Counted from the first letter of the stretch, positions 51,573 through 62,080 are shown. The stretch: 64,000 bases of DNA from Morganella psychrotolerans (GCF_001676055.1 NZ_LZEX01000034.1:124001-188000), one strand, 5' to 3'. Made by a program: numbers and translations. Notes: generated from the letters alone by a model not told the origin.

Positions 51573-54034
51573 TGGCTATAAGCATCATTCAGCCCAGCTT
51601 TTCCGGTGGCGAGATAGCGCCGAGCCTTTACGGGCGCGTGGATCTGGCGAAGTACGCCACAGCATTGCGTAAGTGCCGTAACTTCATTGTCCGGCAGTAC
51701 GGTGGTGCTGAGAATCGTCCAGGCACCCGTTTCATTACCGCGACAAAATACAGTGATAAAAAATGCCGCCTGATCCCGTTTCAGTTCAGTACCGTACAGA
51801 CCTATGCGCTGGAGTTCGGCGAGCTGTACATTCGTGTGTTCAAAGATGGCGGGCAGGTGCTGTATGCCGCCGGTGAATATGAAGGTGACGTGTTTGAACT
51901 GGCAACGCCGTATAAAGAATCTGAGTTGTTTAATCTGAAATTCACACAGTCTGCTGACGTGATGACCATTGTTCACACCGATCACCCGCCGATGGAGCTA
52001 CAGCGCTATGATCACGATGACTGGCGGCTGGTGGAAGTAGAGACAAAGAACGGTCCGTTTGAAGATATCAACACTGACAAAGCAATAAAAGTACATGCCA
52101 GCGCCAGTACCGGCACGGTAACACTGACCGCGACACACAATATTTTCGGCAGCGAACAGGTCGGTAAGCAGTTCTATCTTGAGCAACGCGCCGTTGATGA
52201 AGTGCCGGTGTGGGAGACGGATAAAGATACAGCAGTAAACGATCAGCGCCGTGCCGGCAGTCACTATTACCGCGCCAATACTGCCGGAAAGACCGGCACA
52301 TTGCGACCATCACATACAGAGGGAATGAGCTGGGACGGATGGGGCGGCGATAACGGTATTCAGTGGGAGTATCTTCACAGCGGGTTCGGTATTGCCAAAA
52401 TTGAATCTGTCGGCGGTGACGGCAAAACCGCCACCGGGAAAGTTATTTCTTATCTGCCGTCAAATGCTGTGACCACGGCAAATGCCAGCCACAAATGGGC
52501 GCGGGCAGCATGGAATAAAGAAACCGGCTATCCCGGTACCGTTACCTATTACCAGCAGCGCTTGTTCTTTGCCGGATCCCGTTCACAGCCACAGACGATA
52601 TGGGCCAGTCGCAGCGGTGATTATAAAGATTTCGGACGCAGCAATCCTATTCAGGATGATGATCGCATCATCTATACCTATGCCGGGCGTCAGGTAAATG
52701 AAATCCGACATCTGATTGATGTCGGCTCGCTGGTGGCACTGACCTCAGGCGGTGAATATCAGGTCACCGGCGACCAGAACAAGGTACTGACACCAGCCAG
52801 TTTCTCTATGTCGTCACAGGGAGCCAACGGATCCAGTAATCTGCCGCCGATTGCCGTGGCGAACATTGCGCTGTATGTGCAGGAAAAAGGCAGTGCTGTA
52901 CGTGATCTGGCGTATTCGTTCGATGTGGACGGGTACCAGGGCACTGACTTAACCATTCTCGCCAATCACTTGTTTCAGAAGCATCAGATTGTTGATTGGG
53001 CGTTTTCTACCGTACCGTATTCAATCGCCTGGTGTGTTCGTGACGATGGTGTATTGCTGGCATTGACCTATCTGCGCGAACAACAGGTATTTGCCTGGGC
53101 ACCACAGCATACAGATGGTGAGTTTGAATCGCTCTGCACCATCAGCGAGGGTGCGGAAGATGCTGTTTATTTCGTGGTGAAGCGCAAGATCGGTAAAAAG
53201 ACCGTCCGCTATGTAGAGCGCCTTGCCGGGCGGTTATTTACCCGGACAGAAGATGCTTTCTTTGTCGATTCCGGTCTGAGTTATGACGGACGCAATACAG
53301 ATTCTGATAAAACCGTGGTGCTGACCGGCGGTAAAGATGACTGGTCATATCAGGAAGAATACCGGTTGTCTGTGCTCGGTGGTGAAATATTCAAAGAAAC
53401 GGACATCGATAACGAGATCCACATTGATTACACCGAAGAGGGTGAGCAGAAGATACTGAAATGCCGCATCGTTGATGTTATTAACAGTAAAGAAGTTACG
53501 GTGTCACCTAACCGTAACGTACCGTATGAATTACAGAGTGTGATGACATCTGGCTGGGGCTTTGCCCGTAAATTCTTTACCGGCATCGGGCACCTTGAAG
53601 GTAAAACAGTGAATGTGCTGGCAGATGCCAATGCCGCACCGCCGGTCATTATCTCCGGGGAGCGCGCAGAAATCGATACACCATCTGTGGTGGTTCACAT
53701 CGGGCTGCCGATCACCAGTGAACTGGAAACGCTGGATATCCATATCAACGGGCAGGAAACCCTGCTGGATAAAAAGAAACTGGTAAAAGTCGCCAGCCTT
53801 ATCGTCAATTCCAGCCGTGGTGTGTGGGCCGGTACCGACAAAGAGCACCTGTATGAATACCCGCAGCGGGAATTTGAGTTCTACGATAACCCTGTCGATG
53901 ATGCGACCGGCATTGTGGAAATCAATCTGGATTCTAACTGGAGCAAAAACGGGCGTGTATTTATCCGCCAGGAGGATCCGCTACCGCTCTCTATCCTCGC
54001 TGTTATCCCGCGCCTTGATGTCGGAGGGTTTTAA
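51572..54034 (+). CDS. Tail tubular protein B-like (tail nozzle)
   Basis: 820 aa. The N-terminal IIQPSFSGGEIAPSLYGRVD, ALRKCRNFIVRQYGGAENRP and the GTRFI segment are characteristic of podoviral nozzle proteins; PGTVTYYQQRLFFAGSRSQP lies mid-protein. Six copies form the tube below the adaptor. It is intact and of normal length. Confidence 0.88.
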   Translation: MAISIIQPSFSGGEIAPSLYGRVDLAKYATALRKCRNFIVRQYGGAENRPGTRFITATKYSDKKCRLIPFQFSTVQTYALEFGELYIRVFKDGGQVLYAAGEYEGDVFELATPYKESELFNLKFTQSADVMTIVHTDHPPMELQRYDHDDWRLVEVETKNGPFEDINTDKAIKVHASASTGTVTLTATHNIFGSEQVGKQFYLEQRAVDEVPVWETDKDTAVNDQRRAGSHYYRANTAGKTGTLRPSHTEGMSWDGWGGDNGIQWEYLHSGFGIAKIESVGGDGKTATGKVISYLPSNAVTTANASHKWARAAWNKETGYPGTVTYYQQRLFFAGSRSQPQTIWASRSGDYKDFGRSNPIQDDDRIIYTYAGRQVNEIRHLIDVGSLVALTSGGEYQVTGDQNKVLTPASFSMSSQGANGSSNLPPIAVANIALYVQEKGSAVRDLAYSFDVDGYQGTDLTILANHLFQKHQIVDWAFSTVPYSIAWCVRDDGVLLALTYLREQQVFAWAPQHTDGEFESLCTISEGAEDAVYFVVKRKIGKKTVRYVERLAGRLFTRTEDAFFVDSGLSYDGRNTDSDKTVVLTGGKDDWSYQEEYRLSVLGGEIFKETDIDNEIHIDYTEEGEQKILKCRIVDVINSKEVTVSPNRNVPYELQSVMTSGWGFARKFFTGIGHLEGKTVNVLADANAAPPVIISGERAEIDTPSVVVHIGLPITSELETLDIHINGQETLLDKKKLVKVASLIVNSSRGVWAGTDKEHLYEYPQREFEFYDNPVDDATGIVEINLDSNWSKNGRVFIRQEDPLPLSILAVIPRLDVGGF

Positions 54035-54037
54035 CTG

Positions 54038-54502
54038 ATGGCGCATGTACAGATTGTCCCGGCAACCGCTGAGCATATTCAGCAGCTCCTGCCTTACGTC
54101 CGTCAGACTGATCACGATGAGTTCGCGGCATTCTCCGGTCAGACGGCAGAGCAGGTTCTTACCCGGGGTATTACCTGTTCGACAAAGGCGTGGTCTGGTC
54201 TGATCAATGGTCAGGTCGTTACAATATTCGGTGTGGCGCCCGGTTCAATTCTGAGCGGTATTGGTATTCCGTGGCTGGTGAGTTCGTCTCACCTTGAAAC
54301 GCATCAGAAGATATTCCTGCGCCGATGTAAGCCGGTACTTAAAGCCATGCTGGCGGTCTATCCGGTACTGGAAAATTATGTCGATACACGTAATCACGTA
54401 GCGAAAGCCTGGCTTCACTGGTTGGGCTTTCGGCTGGAACCGGCGGAACCGGTCGGTTTAATGAAATTGCCTTTCCATCACTTCACCATGAGGGCGAAAT
54501 AA
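54038..54502 (+). CDS. T7 gp13-like internal virion protein (GNAT-like fold)
   Basis: 154 aa. VQIVPATAEHIQQLLPYVRQ at the start, the central VAPGSILSGIGIPWLVSS and HVAKAWLHWLGFRLEPAEP near the end are typical of the gp13/DUF2833 family, which looks like an acetyltransferase fold but is an assembly or internal virion protein in podoviruses. GGAGGG precedes the start; the stop overlaps the next start by one base. Confidence 0.82.
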   Translation: MAHVQIVPATAEHIQQLLPYVRQTDHDEFAAFSGQTAEQVLTRGITCSTKAWSGLINGQVVTIFGVAPGSILSGIGIPWLVSSSHLETHQKIFLRRCKPVLKAMLAVYPVLENYVDTRNHVAKAWLHWLGFRLEPAEPVGLMKLPFHHFTMRAK

Positions 54503-55068
54503 TGTGTGAACCAACCATGCTGGCAGCTGCTGCAATCGGCACCGGCGCCATGCAGGCATACAGTCAGTACACATCCGGTAAATTCAATGCCGATGTGGCA
54601 AACCAGAATGCAAAGTTGAGTGATGCGGCAGCAGATGATGCGGTTAACCGTGGCAATGCAGATGCTGAAAAGCAACGAACCCGCGCCCGGCAGCTGGCAG
54701 GCACGCAGGCAGCTACCATGTCAGCCAATGGTGTTGACCTCGGTGCAGGTGGTGCGCTGGATATCTTCGGTGACACAGCGGCCATGGGTGAATTAGATGC
54801 ACTCACAGTGATGAACAACGCTTCCCGCGAGGCATACGGGCACAAGTTACAGGCTGCCAATGACCGTCTCAACGCGAAGATGTCTCGCCGTCAGGGAAAT
54901 ATTGGTGCTATCGGCACTATTCTGACCACGCCGTTGAGTGCGTGGGGTGCATACAAAGTGGCAGGCGGTACCGGAAACCCACTCAGCTTTGGGTCGGAAA
55001 GCACTACCACAGGATCTAATCTGTTTGATACAACACGCCAGAGCGGTAATTACGGGCGATTCTTTTAA
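54502..55068 (+). CDS. T7 gp14-like internal virion protein
   Basis: 188 aa. An early Ala/Gly-rich segment (TMLAAAAIGTGAMQAYSQY) is followed by a long helix with RARQLAGTQAATMSANGVDL and LDALTVMNNASREAYGHKLQ, then a hydrophobic Gly-rich part. This is the gp14 family, which is ejected into the outer membrane as part of the DNA channel. Confidence 0.82.
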   Translation: MCEPTMLAAAAIGTGAMQAYSQYTSGKFNADVANQNAKLSDAAADDAVNRGNADAEKQRTRARQLAGTQAATMSANGVDLGAGGALDIFGDTAAMGELDALTVMNNASREAYGHKLQAANDRLNAKMSRRQGNIGAIGTILTTPLSAWGAYKVAGGTGNPLSFGSESTTTGSNLFDTTRQSGNYGRFF

Positions 55069-55079
55069 CGGAGGCTGCT

Positions 55080-57584
55080 ATGCCAATTGTACCAACCTAT
55101 AACGAACGTCAGGTCAGCAGCAGCCTGTTACCATCCAACGGATTCAGTGCACAATCATCACCGGAACACTTTGGTGCAGGGCTGGCACAGGCTGGTGATC
55201 AGTATATCAACGCTTTTGCCGAAGCCAAACAGCGCGCTAATGTGGCACTGTCGCAGGATGCGCTCTTGCAGATTCAGGAGTATGCAGACGACCAGTTCCA
55301 TAACCCGGAATCAGGGCTGTATACCAAGCAGGGAAAGAATGCTGTCGGTCAGTCTGATGAGGTCATGACTAATATTTCCGGCAAATGGAATGAAATGCTG
55401 ATGCAGCTTCCTGAAGGATCGCGTGAAGATGCCTCAAAACAGTACAGCGTTATGGTAAGGCAATATCACAACCAAGGGCGAACCTATGAGCTTAAAGAGT
55501 CTCAGGCGTTTGAGGTGGGTAGAGACAAAGCTATTGTAGCTTCGTATGCAAAAAGCGCATCAGACAGCTTTAATGACCCACGCGCTTTCACCAGTTTCAT
55601 GGCTCTTGGTCGCCACAATATTATTGAATCTGGTCGTGCTCGCGGGCTGAGTGATGAGGAAATATCGGTCAGGGTTAATGAATTTGATAATGAGACTGCC
55701 TGGACGGCAGCACAAAACGCGATGGCTTCCGATTCTATCGGAGCGTTAGGTGCTGTTGGTGAGCCATCAGATATTAGCGGCGCGATGCGTGTTTCTGGTG
55801 CACCTTATGATGATCGTGGCTCACGCAATAATAATCCGGGCAATATTCGTATCTCAGATAATAACTGGGAAGGTCAGGTCGGTGATGATGGTGATTTTGT
55901 CCAATTTGCCACTCCGGAGCATGGCGTCCGGGCGCTGGGAAAAAACCTGATCACCTACCGTAATAAAGGTGTTGTTACCGTAAATCAAATTATCGGCCGC
56001 TGGGCACCAAAGAAAGACGGTAACGATACAGATGGCTACATTAAATTTGTTTCTGAGAAGATGGGAGTTGACCCGAACGTACCGATTGATGTTACCGACA
56101 TCAATACTCTGAGAAGTATTACCACAGCAATTATGCAACAGGAAGGTAATCACAGCATCAGCGGTGAACAGGTTGATACAGGATTGCAGGCCGCTCTGGG
56201 ATTAACAAGGCTGCCGGAGCCTGATCCTTCACAGTATCAATCGCGGGGACAGACTGGAAAGGAAGTTAATGCTGGTGGTAATGCATGGTGGCCAATGCTG
56301 ACCCCTGTCCAGCAGTATCAGATCAGAAAGCAAGGAGAGGCGGCGCAGAATAAGCATCGTCAGGAATATAAAAATATTTTAGATGACAGAGTCAAAGATG
56401 CTGAAGCTCAGGCGGCGAGAGGTCTTGTGTATAACAACCCTCCATCACTTAATGATCTTATGTATGCAAATGGTGAATATGAAGGAACCAAAAAATATGA
56501 ACAACTTCAGAAAACGATAGCGATGGGGGCGGATATAGCCACTGTCCAATATTTATCGCCAAATGCGCAAAAGTCGTTATTGGAATCAAAAAAACCAACA
56601 GGTGATTACGATGCATCGAATAACTGGAAACGCTATGACACGCTGGTGAAGGCGGTTGATACTGTTAATAATGCGCGAAAATCAGATCCGATACAATTCA
56701 GCATTGATCGGGAAAAGCTTAATCAGATTGATTTCTCTAATACTCAGAGTTTCACAAACTCCCTGAAAGAAAGGTCTGCCAGTGTGACTGATATTTCTAA
56801 TAGTTATCAGACACCGTTAACTGTTTTTTCCGCTCAGGAAGAAATAACTCTATCTCAGTTAATGGAGAAAGCACCGTCCAGCCAAAAAATTGAATTCCTG
56901 GATGCGATGAGGCAAGGGCTTAAAAACAATAACAGTTATACAGCCGCGTTAAGGCAGATCAGTAAATCAGACACATCATTGGCAGTGGCTGGAATGATAA
57001 TGAATAAGCCGTCCAGTATTACAACTGAATACAACAGAATGAGTAGTGATGTTGTCATGTCACCACAGCAGGCATCGGAGCTGATAGTACAGGGTAATGC
57101 AGCCAGGAGATCTGCTAAAGATCTTGTATTACCTAAAGACTCAGAGATGAAGGAAGAATTTGCTGATTTTGTTGGTGATACATTTGCCGGAGATATCGAT
57201 GGAGCAAATGGTGCATATGAAACTTCAAAAGATGCATATGCCGGAATGATGGCAAAGAAAGGTAATTTGTCCGGAGATTATGATGAAAGCGCATGGAGGC
57301 AGGCAATAAATATAGCAACTGGCGGTATCTATGACTACAACGGAAGAGGAAGGGTAATGCTTCCGTGGGGTATGGATAGCGATACATTTAATACCAAAGT
57401 TCGTAATCAGTTGATGAGCATGGGGCAAGCTACAGGGTCTTATCCAATTGATGCAGTCGGGTTACAAAGTTTTGGGGACAGCCAATATTTAATTAAGCGG
57501 GGCTCTGGCTATTTATTAGATAAGAGTGGATCACCGGTTGTTATTGATTTGTCACAAGAAAAAATCAGGGATATACCGCTATGA
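55080..57584 (+). CDS. Internal virion protein with peptidoglycan-hydrolase-like domain
   Basis: 834 aa. Residues about 245-375 carry the lytic-enzyme-like module with GSRNNNPGNIRISDNNWEGQ, FATPEHGVRALGKNL, NKGVVTVNQIIGRWAPK and ITTAIMQQEGN. The rest is helical, resembling the gp15-type internal core. It probably locally opens peptidoglycan during ejection. From about 55.4 kb the sequence is visibly more AT-rich with different codon use than the head genes. The stop overlaps the next start by four bases. Confidence 0.78.
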   Translation: MPIVPTYNERQVSSSLLPSNGFSAQSSPEHFGAGLAQAGDQYINAFAEAKQRANVALSQDALLQIQEYADDQFHNPESGLYTKQGKNAVGQSDEVMTNISGKWNEMLMQLPEGSREDASKQYSVMVRQYHNQGRTYELKESQAFEVGRDKAIVASYAKSASDSFNDPRAFTSFMALGRHNIIESGRARGLSDEEISVRVNEFDNETAWTAAQNAMASDSIGALGAVGEPSDISGAMRVSGAPYDDRGSRNNNPGNIRISDNNWEGQVGDDGDFVQFATPEHGVRALGKNLITYRNKGVVTVNQIIGRWAPKKDGNDTDGYIKFVSEKMGVDPNVPIDVTDINTLRSITTAIMQQEGNHSISGEQVDTGLQAALGLTRLPEPDPSQYQSRGQTGKEVNAGGNAWWPMLTPVQQYQIRKQGEAAQNKHRQEYKNILDDRVKDAEAQAARGLVYNNPPSLNDLMYANGEYEGTKKYEQLQKTIAMGADIATVQYLSPNAQKSLLESKKPTGDYDASNNWKRYDTLVKAVDTVNNARKSDPIQFSIDREKLNQIDFSNTQSFTNSLKERSASVTDISNSYQTPLTVFSAQEEITLSQLMEKAPSSQKIEFLDAMRQGLKNNNSYTAALRQISKSDTSLAVAGMIMNKPSSITTEYNRMSSDVVMSPQQASELIVQGNAARRSAKDLVLPKDSEMKEEFADFVGDTFAGDIDGANGAYETSKDAYAGMMAKKGNLSGDYDESAWRQAINIATGGIYDYNGRGRVMLPWGMDSDTFNTKVRNQLMSMGQATGSYPIDAVGLQSFGDSQYLIKRGSGYLLDKSGSPVVIDLSQEKIRDIPL

Positions 57585-59368
57585 GTTACTTTGGATTAAA
57601 TCAGATTGCTCAGAATCAGGCGTTAGATGAGGCATCAAGAAGCAAACAAAGTGATGATAGTGTTGGTTTTTTTGATGGTGCTTTTACTGCCCCGTTCGCC
57701 GGAATGTATACGGGGTTAGTGGCTAAACCAGATCAGGCTCTATGGGGATTAATGGATTCCACAGTTTCCCCGGTAGCCAGAGTACTGAATGAGCATTTTG
57801 ATTTAAATGATACGTCAGAGCAGTTTATTAAAAATCAGAGAAAGCTGGCGGAGCAGCAAGTTAGGCAACTGACCCCAGACCGTGGCACAACAGGGACTGC
57901 TGGTCAGGTATTGTTCAGCTTATTCGATATAGGTAGTCAGGCTGCCGCCGCTTCATTCACCGGTGGAGCGCTTGGCAGCGCCCTTACCGTAGGTGGTTTG
58001 CAGGGGTTTTCTGATTATGAAAAATCAGTTGCTGATGGTGTTGCTCCGGGCGTCGCCTCGGAAAAAGCTTTTGGTGAAGGAGTTTTCGCTGCTGGTGGCG
58101 TGTTCATTCCCATGTCACTTGGTCTGCGTGGCGGCGGCATCATGGCTGAAAGTGTCGGAAACCAGTTGCTGGCGAAGGGAGGGTCTCTCGGGAAGCCAAT
58201 GTCAGCGGTAGCTAAAGCCACCCCGGACGTATTATTTGCATCAGGTTCTAACGTTGTCATGGGCATGGCTCAGAGAGGATACTCAGCAAAAGTTCTCGGT
58301 GATGCTGGATACAGGGAACTGGCATCACAGTATGAGGTGTTTGATAAGCAATCAATGGCAATTGATGCCGTGCTTGGTGTCGCATTCGGCGGGCTTGGAA
58401 GGTACATAAACAGCCGTGGTGAAAATACTGCACTACCGGAATTTAGCGGGTCTCAGATTGATGCTGCATTAACCGCTAACCAGCAGATGCATATGGATAT
58501 AGATACAGCACCGGGAGTACCTATTAATGCTATGTCGATGGATGGTCACGCACAGGCAATGCGAAAAGCTATGAGTGATTTAGTTCAGGGGGACCTGGTA
58601 GATTTAGGAAGTATTTTGGATGGCACTCAGTTCATGCCTGCGAATAAGAGAACGTTGTTAGACACATCGATCCGTGAGGCTATTGGGGTTATTGATGATG
58701 GGTCATTAATATCAATGGCAAAAGATGTTCAATTGAAGGAATTATCCGATCAATTAATTAATCGCGGTGAGCGTGAAAACGTAGCGGGTTCAATTCATGA
58801 TTTAAATTATCGCATTGATCAAAAATCCAGAGAAATAGGCACAATAAATAATCAGAATTTAGTCGGCAGTGGCCGCGAGCTATCCCACAATAGAACAGTA
58901 AAACAAAGTGAGTTACGCAGACTCAATAATGAATTAACTCAACTGAAAAGCGAGCTGGAAGTTAAACAGCAAATTGCGAAAGATAATTTTTCAGGCGGGC
59001 GTTTTTATGAAGCGAGAGCTGAATTATCCAGGCGTAAGTTAGCTGCGGAACAATCCGAAGAAGCTCTGATGAATTATTTTTCTACCCCAAAGCCACGCGA
59101 TCGGGTGCAAATTACTTCTGATGAAATGGTTCAGGCAGAAACCTTGGTAAAGGGAGAGCGCATTGATGACGCTGATTCTGATGCATTGAGTGCAAGAATG
59201 GCTATCAAAAATAACCCTGATTTAGAGATTGATTTTATTGATGAAGCTGGGAATACATCAAAGGTTAAAGCCTCTGATTTATATTCTGACGCCGTTAAGC
59301 AGGCGGAAGATGCTCAGAATGATGCCGGTTTGTTTGATGTTGCAGTTAATTGTTTTCTAGGGAGATAG
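57581..59368 (+). CDS. Internal virion protein, epsilon15 gp16-like by position
   Basis: 595 aa. There is an N-terminal helical part, then an Ala/Gly-rich hydrophobic region (about 100-235: GSALTVGGLQGFSDYEKSVA, VFIPMSLGLRGGGIM) that could insert in membrane, then a long charged helical part (about 380-500) and DSDALSARMAIKNNPDLEID. It is part of the three-protein ejection core. Position and composition, rather than motifs, give the call. Confidence 0.7.
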   Translation: MSYFGLNQIAQNQALDEASRSKQSDDSVGFFDGAFTAPFAGMYTGLVAKPDQALWGLMDSTVSPVARVLNEHFDLNDTSEQFIKNQRKLAEQQVRQLTPDRGTTGTAGQVLFSLFDIGSQAAAASFTGGALGSALTVGGLQGFSDYEKSVADGVAPGVASEKAFGEGVFAAGGVFIPMSLGLRGGGIMAESVGNQLLAKGGSLGKPMSAVAKATPDVLFASGSNVVMGMAQRGYSAKVLGDAGYRELASQYEVFDKQSMAIDAVLGVAFGGLGRYINSRGENTALPEFSGSQIDAALTANQQMHMDIDTAPGVPINAMSMDGHAQAMRKAMSDLVQGDLVDLGSILDGTQFMPANKRTLLDTSIREAIGVIDDGSLISMAKDVQLKELSDQLINRGERENVAGSIHDLNYRIDQKSREIGTINNQNLVGSGRELSHNRTVKQSELRRLNNELTQLKSELEVKQQIAKDNFSGGRFYEARAELSRRKLAAEQSEEALMNYFSTPKPRDRVQITSDEMVQAETLVKGERIDDADSDALSARMAIKNNPDLEIDFIDEAGNTSKVKASDLYSDAVKQAEDAQNDAGLFDVAVNCFLGR

Positions 59369-59373
59369 GTCAA

Positions 59374-61839
59374 ATGAGAGCTGAATGCATACAGGCAGTA
59401 CAAAATGCCTCAAAACGAGTTTTGACAGCAGCAGAAATTCAAAATATTGAGAGCCGCATCATCCGGAATATGAAGAATCTTGCCAGAAACGATCCATCAT
59501 CATGGCGGTTACTGAGTGAGTCTGAGCGCCTGCAGCGTGCAGGGCAGACGGCAGCAGAAGAATTACTGCGTGAAGCTAATCTCAAAAAGAGAAGAGTGGC
59601 ACTGACTATTGCAGCCAGACAAAGACTGGAAGATCACATCAGCAGTTTTAACGGAAGCAAGTTGGAGGCATTAAACCGAACAATTGCGTTCAGTGCGGAT
59701 GGGAAAAGTAACTTCATGTCTGTGGAAACAAGAGCAAAATCAACCATCAATTATGCGCTTAGTCAATTACATGAGACGTTTGAGGCAGTAGACCCAAAAT
59801 TTTTCCAACTGTTTGAAGATCACAACGGTGTCCGTGACCTCATATTTGAAATGAAAGGGCAGGATACCAGCAATGTCAGAGCCAAGAAAGGCGCAGCAGC
59901 CTGGCATGAGGTAACTACAATGCTGCGGAATAGCTTCAACCGTGCAGGCGGTGATATTGGTCATCTGGAGGATTGGGGATTGCCGCAAAGCCATTCTATG
60001 CAGCGTGTTGGGAAGGTAACTAAAGATAAATGGGTATCTGATGTTACCGGAAAACTGGATCGTAATAAATACATTAAAGAAGATGGTTCGCTGATGAATG
60101 ACACTGAGCTGTCAGCATTTTTGAACTCAGCTTATGAAACGATTGCTACCGGTGGACTGAATAAAATTGCTGAAAAACCAATTGGTATATCGGGTATGCG
60201 TGCTAATCGCGGTAATGCGTCAAGGCAGATACATTTTAAAAACGCAGAATCTTACTTGGAGTACCAGCAATTATACGGTGAAAAGGCATTGTGGGATATT
60301 ATGGTGGGTCACATAGAGGGTCTTGGAAAAGATATCGGGTTGATTGAAACTTACGGACCTAACCCCGATCACGTGTTCCGTAGTTTATTGGATGAAGTTA
60401 CTGCATCTGAAGTAAAGGGAAGTCCTGCTAATACTGGCAAGATTGAACGCCTGAAAAATAATACGCAAAATCTCTATAATTTTATTTCCGGTAAAACTGC
60501 TCCGGTGGCGAACCGGCATATTGCCAAGTTCTTTGATGACATGCGGAATGTGCTAATTGCGAGCAGGTTGGGCTCTGCCTTGTTGTCGTCATTCTCTGAT
60601 TTAGGCACCATGTATCTGACAGCCAAAGTTAATAACCTGCCATCAGCGCAGTTACTTAAAAATCAACTTGCCGCACTTAATCCAGCGAATAAAGAAGAGT
60701 TACGCATGGCTCGTAGAGCCGGACTATCAATGGAAACGTTACTCGGCAGTATTAACCGATGGGCTACCGATAATATGGGGCCATCTAAAGCGCGTTGGGC
60801 TGCAAATGCAGTGATGAGAGCCAGCGGGCTGAGTGCATGGTCTGATGCGCACAAAAGGGCTTTCGGTGTAACTATGATGGGAGGCATCGGCAGCCAGGTT
60901 AAGCGAAGTAAAAATATCAGCAACCTTGCGGAGGCTGATTTAAAGATCATGAAAAGTAAAGGTGTTACTGATGCGGACTGGTCAGTATGGCGATTGGCTG
61001 AACAAGAAGACTGGGGTAATGGTAATAACACTATGCTAACCCCAGAAAGTATTATGCATATTCCTGATTCAGTATTGGTTGAGCGTGGTATTCCGGTCAA
61101 AGCAAAATTTGAGGCGGCCAGAAAGTTACTTGGCGCAGTAACCGAAGAAGTAGATATGGCGGTAATATCACCGGGTGCTCGTGAAAGAATGATGATTGGA
61201 GCAGGGTTACAGCGTGGTGATCTTAAAGGCGAACTGGTCAGAAGTGTCTTCCTGTTTAAATCATTCCCTATCTCTGTTGTTATGCGCCATTGGGCTCGCG
61301 CTATGGGAATGGAATCATCTGGGGGTCGGGTTGCATATCTGGCGGCATTTATTGCTGGTACAACTGTACTTGGGGCGCTTTCCCAGCAGGTCAATGATAT
61401 GATCTCCGGACGTAATCCTCGGGATATGACCGGTGAGGGTTGGCACAAATTTTGGTTATCAGCATTACTTAAAGGTGGCGGGCTGGGTCTATATGGTGAT
61501 TTCCTGTTATCAGATCACACCAAGTACGGTTCTGGTGCTTTGGCGTCATTGCTGGGACCGGTGGCAGGGGTTGTTGATGACGCAATTAAAATTGCCCAAG
61601 GTGTGCCATTGAATGCGGTAGAAGGTAAACCTGAGCAAACTGCTGGAGATCTCATAAAATTTGGCAAGGGATTGATACCGGGACAAAATATGTGGTACAC
61701 AAAAGCTGTACTGGATCATATGGTGTTCAACCAGTTGCAGGAGTATTTCTCTCCTGGCTATCTTCGCCGGATGGAGAAACGCTCTAAAAAAGAGTTTAAC
61801 CAGACGTACTGGTGGCGTCCGCAAGATATGACACCATGA
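59374..61839 (+). CDS. Internal virion protein, epsilon15 gp17-like by position
   Basis: 821 aa from the ATG at 59374 (GGAGATAGG upstream; a TTG at 59350 would add eight residues). It is long and helical: MRAECIQAVQNASKRVLTAA at the start, a central TLLGSINRWATDNMGPSKAR, and a C-terminal part with hydrophobic stretches (VAYLAAFIAGTTVLGALSQQ) and FLFKSFPISVVMRHWARAMG. It resembles the large T7 gp16-type channel protein without its transglycosylase. It starts five bases after the preceding stop. Confidence 0.72.
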   Translation: MRAECIQAVQNASKRVLTAAEIQNIESRIIRNMKNLARNDPSSWRLLSESERLQRAGQTAAEELLREANLKKRRVALTIAARQRLEDHISSFNGSKLEALNRTIAFSADGKSNFMSVETRAKSTINYALSQLHETFEAVDPKFFQLFEDHNGVRDLIFEMKGQDTSNVRAKKGAAAWHEVTTMLRNSFNRAGGDIGHLEDWGLPQSHSMQRVGKVTKDKWVSDVTGKLDRNKYIKEDGSLMNDTELSAFLNSAYETIATGGLNKIAEKPIGISGMRANRGNASRQIHFKNAESYLEYQQLYGEKALWDIMVGHIEGLGKDIGLIETYGPNPDHVFRSLLDEVTASEVKGSPANTGKIERLKNNTQNLYNFISGKTAPVANRHIAKFFDDMRNVLIASRLGSALLSSFSDLGTMYLTAKVNNLPSAQLLKNQLAALNPANKEELRMARRAGLSMETLLGSINRWATDNMGPSKARWAANAVMRASGLSAWSDAHKRAFGVTMMGGIGSQVKRSKNISNLAEADLKIMKSKGVTDADWSVWRLAEQEDWGNGNNTMLTPESIMHIPDSVLVERGIPVKAKFEAARKLLGAVTEEVDMAVISPGARERMMIGAGLQRGDLKGELVRSVFLFKSFPISVVMRHWARAMGMESSGGRVAYLAAFIAGTTVLGALSQQVNDMISGRNPRDMTGEGWHKFWLSALLKGGGLGLYGDFLLSDHTKYGSGALASLLGPVAGVVDDAIKIAQGVPLNAVEGKPEQTAGDLIKFGKGLIPGQNMWYTKAVLDHMVFNQLQEYFSPGYLRRMEKRSKKEFNQTYWWRPQDMTP

Positions 61840-61852
61840 TAAAGGAAGGATA

Positions 61853-61999
61853 ATGGCAACATTTATTTTGGTCGTTCTGGCGGTGATTGCATTGGTGGTA
61901 ATGGAGCGTAAAGGGATGATAGATAGCGGGGAATTTGTGATAGCCATTGTTTTACTGCTATCTGCAGTAGCCGGTTACCTTGGTGTTTCTCAGTATTAA
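61853..61999 (+). CDS. Small two-helix membrane protein, 48 aa
   Basis: MATFILVVLAVIALVVMER is one membrane helix; residues about 27-44 (FVIAIVLLLSAVAGYLGV) are a second, joined by KGMIDSGE. AAGGAAGG lies three bases before the ATG. It could be a holin-like or superinfection protein; no endolysin gene follows in the window, so this is only a possibility. It is last of the late operon before a terminator. Confidence 0.65.
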   Translation: MATFILVVLAVIALVVMERKGMIDSGEFVIAIVLLLSAVAGYLGVSQY

Positions 62000-62002
62000 C
62001 CA

Positions 62003-62037
62003 TAAGAACAGGGTAATTAATAACCTGTTCTTTATTT
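62003..62037 (+). terminator. Terminator of the late structural operon
   Basis: AAGAACAGG and CCTGTTCTT pair perfectly (9 bp) around GTAATTAATAA, followed by TATTT. It lies just after the 48-aa membrane protein and before a gene of opposite strand. Confidence 0.7.
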
Positions 62038-62080
62038 GGCACCATTGCTTAATCAGGTTGAAGAGCAGATGAAATAACCA

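Noticed and set aside
59341..59380. Frameshift joining the 595-aa and 821-aa internal virion genes
   Set aside because: The second gene has its own good ribosome binding site and ATG, a stop precedes its frame immediately, and epsilon15 also has separate proteins here.
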